Positions 60,541 to 64,000 of a stretch of DNA of 64,000 nucleotides are shown one piece after another. Position numbers and translations under genes: made by a program. Source of the DNA: Seminavis robusta. Its lineage: Eukaryota; Bacillariophyta; Bacillariophyceae; Naviculales; Naviculaceae. The notes under the pieces were generated by a model that was not told the origin of the DNA, searched no databases, and worked only from the letters and a program-made list of their open reading frames with translations. The stretch covers positions 1-64,000 of the forward strand of contig CAICTM010000035.1 of NCBI GenBank assembly GCA_903772945.1. Reading direction: 5' to 3'. Position 1 is the first letter of the stretch; each line of letters starts with the position of its first letter.

Positions 60541-63198
60541 ATGACAGAGCCTGGCTTTTATCGCAATGAAGATAACTCACTGTGCTACGTAGATGAGTAT
60601 GGTTTGGAGTATAATCCCACTCCCAATGTGGATCCTTGGAAAGCTTACAATGCGGGCGTCAAGTACGTTCAGTGTGCCGATGGGATCTATTATTATCACA
60701 ACGTCGAAGCCATACTGGCCGAGGCGCAGCGACAGAAAGAACAGGAATATGCCGCCTCCAATAATGCCAGCAGTGGCAATTCGACGGCTGTTGGTGCTCA
60801 GGAGGGCACTGCTGCAAGTCCCTCTAGCAGTAGCACGGGAACGAGTCCGCTACCATCAGGTTGGTCAGAGCACGTTGACCCAGCCTCTGGAATGACCTAT
60901 TATCTTAACGCACACAACAATACATCGCAATGGGAAAGGCCACAAGCTCCTACCGAATCAAAGCCGGAAGTTTCAGCACCGCCACAGCAAGGGAGCTACC
61001 GACAGGTTGAGACTGTTCCTCAAGAGGCTCAGGTGGAGACCCCTACGAGGGAAGCTTTCACCCCTCAGCTGCAAGACAGACATGTGTCCATGTCTCCAGA
61101 GGTTCAGGCAGCACCACAAGTCAATGATACCAATGTGGTGCAAGAACAGGAGGCTGCACCGAAGGTGGCGGATGCACAAGAAGCTGCCGAGAAGCAAGCT
61201 GCTCAAGCAAAGTTTGACAGGATATCTCAGTTCATTCAAACCCAGACAGACACAGCGCCTACGGCACTTGCACCTGCTGTCAATGCAGAAACCAAAGGAA
61301 CTGAACGAATCTCAGACGGCTCTGGCATTTCCTGTGGAGAAAACACAGCTGCCACGGTATCTTGTGAAGACGATGACGACGACGATGATAGTGATGACTC
61401 TGACGACGAGGAGGATTCCGACGATGATTCCGACGATGATTCCGACGAAGATTCCGACGACGACTCTGACGACGATGATTCTTCCATTGGGAGCATTGAC
61501 GAAACCAATCTACTGGCGGTTCCCCCGAAAAAGGCAGCACCGCCACCAGCACCAGAACCAGAGCCTGATGAGGAAAGCGACGACGGGAGGAAGGGCGAAG
61601 ACACAGGAGACCCGCTGGATGATTCAAACTACTGGCCCTACGAGGAGAGTGAAAGTGAGGAGGAAGAAGAACAACCTTTGCCCCCGGGGTGGATAATGGA
61701 ATTGAAGTGGGGCATGCCGCTGTACGTGAATAAGAGCCAAGGCATTGCAACTTACTTTCGGCCAAAACCCGAGACTGAAAACGAACAGAAAGAGGAAACT
61801 CAGTCACCTGAACAGGCATCTGAGCAGAAATCTGAACAGATATCCGAAAAGACCTCTGGAGCCGTAACTACAGGAGAAGTCAAGGGGGCTGCAACACCTG
61901 AAAATGATGACGAAACGAAATCCCCTGTAGCAGAACAGCAAGTCGGAGCTTCAGCAACTTCGCCTAAGGCCGTGGAAGGACAACAGGGTGCTGAGGATCG
62001 AAAGCCGGCAGAAGTGCCAGCCAAGAATCATCAAAGCACTGCACTAGATAAGCAATCAACAACCAAGGAAGAAACATCTGGACCTCAAAGCGCTACCAAG
62101 CCCACAAATGCTCCATCCGGGCCTGAAAGTACTAAGCAACCAACAACCAAGGGAAAAACATCTGGACCACAAAACACTGCCAAGCCCACCAATGTTCCAT
62201 CCCCTGAAAGTCCTAGCGCACGAAATAACGTTCCCTCTGCAGCCGATCTTCGAGAGCAAATTCGCCTCTTTGTCGAAGCTGGAGGGGACCTGAAAGACAT
62301 TTTGCCGGCCAACGTCGAAGTGCAGCCTCGACGTCAAGCCGACGGAGAAAAGCCTAGGAATACCAGGAAGCCACCGCTGCCCCAAAAGCCAAGTTTTCGC
62401 AAGAAGCCAAGTTTTCGCAGGAAGAGTCATGACTCTGACCTCAGTCGATCTGCGCATTCGACCCGGTCTGAAGGGAAGGTCAAGAGACATCATGACTCTG
62501 AGCTCAGTCGATCTGTACATTCGACCCGGTCTGAAGGGAAGGTCAAGAGACATCATGACTCTGAGCTCAGTCGATCTGCGCATTCGACCCGGTCTGAAGG
62601 GAAGAAACCCACTAGTCGTGCGAAGTCGCCTATGCGTACTAGTAGGTCGGAGACTGATGTCAATCGATCCGGTCATTCGCCCAGGTCCGAGGGAGGCGAG
62701 AAACCATCGAGCCGATCGAACTATAGTCATCATCTCAAGACTCCAATTCCCAGGAAGCGGCCTCCCAAGGATGGAAGCCCACCCGGAGGAAAAGAGGGCG
62801 CGGAAGGTCGAAAGAAGGGACAACGACCCGGTAGATCTCCAGTTCGCAGGCCTTCGAATGATAGCGCGGCTGACGCTGCCAACAGTAAGACACCGGAAAA
62901 TGGCAAGAGGCGGAGCCATCCAGAAGGGGAATGCCACAAAAGACCAAGTAAATCGCCCGTACGAAGGTCATCCAACGATGACACGCCGGACGAAGAACCC
63001 AAGACAAGGAGTCGGTCCGTGGAAGCGACAGGGGGGCGCATGAGAAGGAATCCACATGGGTCTCGAGACTGTCTCCGAAAGCAAAGGTCTGCCCGAAATC
63101 ACAAGGAAGAAGCAGAGAAGCGACAGAGACCTTCTTCGACAACACCCGGGCCCGATGGAGAGAAAGTTGCAGGGTTTAGAGAGGGCGTGGTCTTCTGA
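60541..63198 (+). CDS. WW-domain protein with acidic tract and Ser/Arg-rich repeats
   Basis: One exon of about 885 residues; the start is in a good context (GACCATGAC). Residues 104-134 form a canonical WW domain (LPSGW, YY at 120-121, W131, P134), which would bind Pro-rich ligands. Residues about 276-317 are an almost pure Asp/Ser tract. Residues 380-408 (LPPGW...TYFRP) are a second WW-like unit whose second Trp is Phe406, so binding may be weakened. The C-terminal third is Arg/Ser/Lys-rich with three 21-residue tandem repeats (62428-62616) and SPVRRPSND, SPVRRSSND phrases, like a nuclear RS-type tail. A role in transcription or splicing is possible from the WW plus RS make-up (as in PRP40 or FBP relatives), but FF domains are absent. 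No firm family. Confidence 0.8.
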   Translation: MTEPGFYRNEDNSLCYVDEYGLEYNPTPNVDPWKAYNAGVKYVQCADGIYYYHNVEAILAEAQRQKEQEYAASNNASSGNSTAVGAQEGTAASPSSSSTGTSPLPSGWSEHVDPASGMTYYLNAHNNTSQWERPQAPTESKPEVSAPPQQGSYRQVETVPQEAQVETPTREAFTPQLQDRHVSMSPEVQAAPQVNDTNVVQEQEAAPKVADAQEAAEKQAAQAKFDRISQFIQTQTDTAPTALAPAVNAETKGTERISDGSGISCGENTAATVSCEDDDDDDDSDDSDDEEDSDDDSDDDSDEDSDDDSDDDDSSIGSIDETNLLAVPPKKAAPPPAPEPEPDEESDDGRKGEDTGDPLDDSNYWPYEESESEEEEEQPLPPGWIMELKWGMPLYVNKSQGIATYFRPKPETENEQKEETQSPEQASEQKSEQISEKTSGAVTTGEVKGAATPENDDETKSPVAEQQVGASATSPKAVEGQQGAEDRKPAEVPAKNHQSTALDKQSTTKEETSGPQSATKPTNAPSGPESTKQPTTKGKTSGPQNTAKPTNVPSPESPSARNNVPSAADLREQIRLFVEAGGDLKDILPANVEVQPRRQADGEKPRNTRKPPLPQKPSFRKKPSFRRKSHDSDLSRSAHSTRSEGKVKRHHDSELSRSVHSTRSEGKVKRHHDSELSRSAHSTRSEGKKPTSRAKSPMRTSRSETDVNRSGHSPRSEGGEKPSSRSNYSHHLKTPIPRKRPPKDGSPPGGKEGAEGRKKGQRPGRSPVRRPSNDSAADAANSKTPENGKRRSHPEGECHKRPSKSPVRRSSNDDTPDEEPKTRSRSVEATGGRMRRNPHGSRDCLRKQRSARNHKEEAEKRQRPSSTTPGPDGEKVAGFREGVVF
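62428..62616 (+). repeat. 63-bp in-frame tandem repeat, three copies
   Basis: Copies start at 62428, 62491 and 62554 and code for HDS(D/E)LSRS(A/V)HSTRSEG plus a basic end. They are almost identical at DNA level, hence recently expanded; the third copy diverges after RSEG. A weaker fourth relative (SETDVNRSGHSPRSEG) follows at about 62647. Confidence 0.85.
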
Positions 63199-63601
63199 GA
63201 GCTGCAGCTGAACATTCATGCTTTTAGGTTTGAATCCTACGTAGTTCTTTTTATTAATTGAGAAATTAGCAAATGAATTACGTACGTCTTCTGGAATTCA
63301 ATCCCACCGAGGAGTATTCGGTGCAAATCTTTCCCCGTGACTGTACCATACCCGCCGTGACATGCCTAGCTAGAAGCAAGTTAGCTGTGCAAGGTTCCTG
63401 TAGATTGAACCCTTCAGTGGTTTCCATTGGTACATGTATTCTTCCGCTCAGTCTCCGCTTCTTGTTGCTTGCCAATCAAAGCTTTGAATAATTCGATTCT
63501 CCAAAGCACGCCAAACGGACAATCTTGCAAATAGCAATTCCTTGTCAACCTTCAAGCTGGAGATACGCCAAAGATCTTCTGCAAATTTCTGGGGAACCCA
63601 T
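63199..63601. other. Intergenic region between convergent genes
   Basis: The 3' ends of the WW gene and of the partial gene at the right edge meet here. No gene or repeat is seen. Confidence 0.5.
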
Positions 63602-64000
63602 TTATGACTTGCGTTGTGAATTGTCGCCTTCTTCTTCGTCGCCGTACAGCCCCTCTTGCAACCAAACATCTTCGTCTGTCTTTCGAATGTTTGCACGTCC
63701 CGTTTTACCGCTGGCTTGTGCCACCGTCAACGAGCGTCGGTTTTTAACTCGACTCTCCATTGCTTTCCACATTGGTTGCAGGTCTTCATCATCCTGAATG
63801 AGATTCGCAATGGATGCCTCATCTTCATCACCCTGCTGAAACTTGTTTTCCAAAGCATCCAATTGTTGTTTTCGCCACTCGGCAGGTTGTCGACCAGAGT
63901 CGCCACTTTTTGACGACAGGAATGCCAAGCGGCGGTCCGGTGTAGGATACCCTCCGGTCGATGAGAGGGCAGCTGCGCCAGGACGCAATGAGAGGCGCTC
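63602..64000 (-). CDS. Partial unknown protein, 3' end (runs off the window)
   Basis: The minus-strand frame is open from the right edge (64000) to a stop at 63604-63602, about 132 codons. There is no ATG in the visible part, so the start lies outside. The sequence is soluble, with a helical charged stretch (EWRKQQLDALENKFQQ), an acidic patch and a basic segment (MESRVKNRRSLTVAQ), then KTDEDVWLQEGLYGDEEEG. No domain is recognised. An upstream intron cannot be excluded. Confidence 0.5.
   Translation of the reverse strand, partial: ERLSLRPGAAALSSTGGYPTPDRRLAFLSSKSGDSGRQPAEWRKQQLDALENKFQQGDEDEASIANLIQDDEDLQPMWKAMESRVKNRRSLTVAQASGKTGRANIRKTDEDVWLQEGLYGDEEEGDNSQRKS

Noticed and set aside
62056-62937. 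293-codon minus-strand ORF
   Set aside because: It is antisense to the repeat-rich tail of the WW-domain gene; no domain, and the real strand has the folded WW units in the same frame.

Overview
The window looks like nuclear DNA from a diatom, most likely a pennate species, although I cannot name it. The supporting features are secreted proteins with long Pro-Thr or Ser-Pro-Thr linkers (NPTRRPT and SPTASPT type), short GT-AG introns of 75-140 bp, a plant-type C2 phospholipase D, a GIGYF-type GYF protein, a Crypton-like tyrosine-recombinase transposon and Ty3/gypsy-like LTR copies. No prokaryotic operon signals are present. All genes read in the standard code.

Layout. 0.9-3.4 kb: an intron-bearing secreted Pro/Thr-rich, Cys-tailed protein gene followed by a decayed tandem copy of itself. 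3.7-6.5 kb (minus): a large Arg/Ser/His-rich protein with an LRR-like N-terminus, head-to-head with a three-exon TVP38/DedA (VTT) membrane protein gene (6.9-8.3 kb). 9.0-9.35 kb: a small foldback element filled with a 13-bp repeat. 9.7-13.3 kb: a six-exon phospholipase D, convergent with a three-exon GIGYF homologue (13.5-17.2 kb, minus) that carries an eIF4E-binding motif. 17.2-22 kb: gene-poor DNA with decayed minisatellites and an inverted fragment of the next gene.

22.0-24.8 kb holds an intact GPI-anchor-type surface protein (FG-GAP-like propeller, Ser-Pro-Thr linker, conserved C-terminal domain). Its 5' two thirds are duplicated at 28.2-30.0 kb as a pseudogene. Behind that pseudogene, three blocks taken from 25.5-27.5 kb follow in the same orientation but in reversed order.

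32-46 kb is a three-layer nest. A Crypton-like tyrosine-recombinase gene (minus strand) is split by a Ty3/gypsy-like LTR element. The right LTR of that element is split by a second LTR element with no recognisable coding region. Both insertions have target-site duplications, so the order of events can be read directly.

46.6-64 kb is a denser gene block: a small CCHC/GRF-type zinc-finger protein, a giant low-complexity protein of about 2,679 residues with an N-terminal LRR-like patch (minus), an MFS sugar transporter (minus), a WW-domain protein with a poly-Asp/Ser tract and tandem repeats (plus), and a partial gene running off the right edge (minus). The genes do not form one pathway. The two surface-protein families are the most diatom-like and fastest-changing part, and the TE nest and scrambled duplication lie beside one of them.
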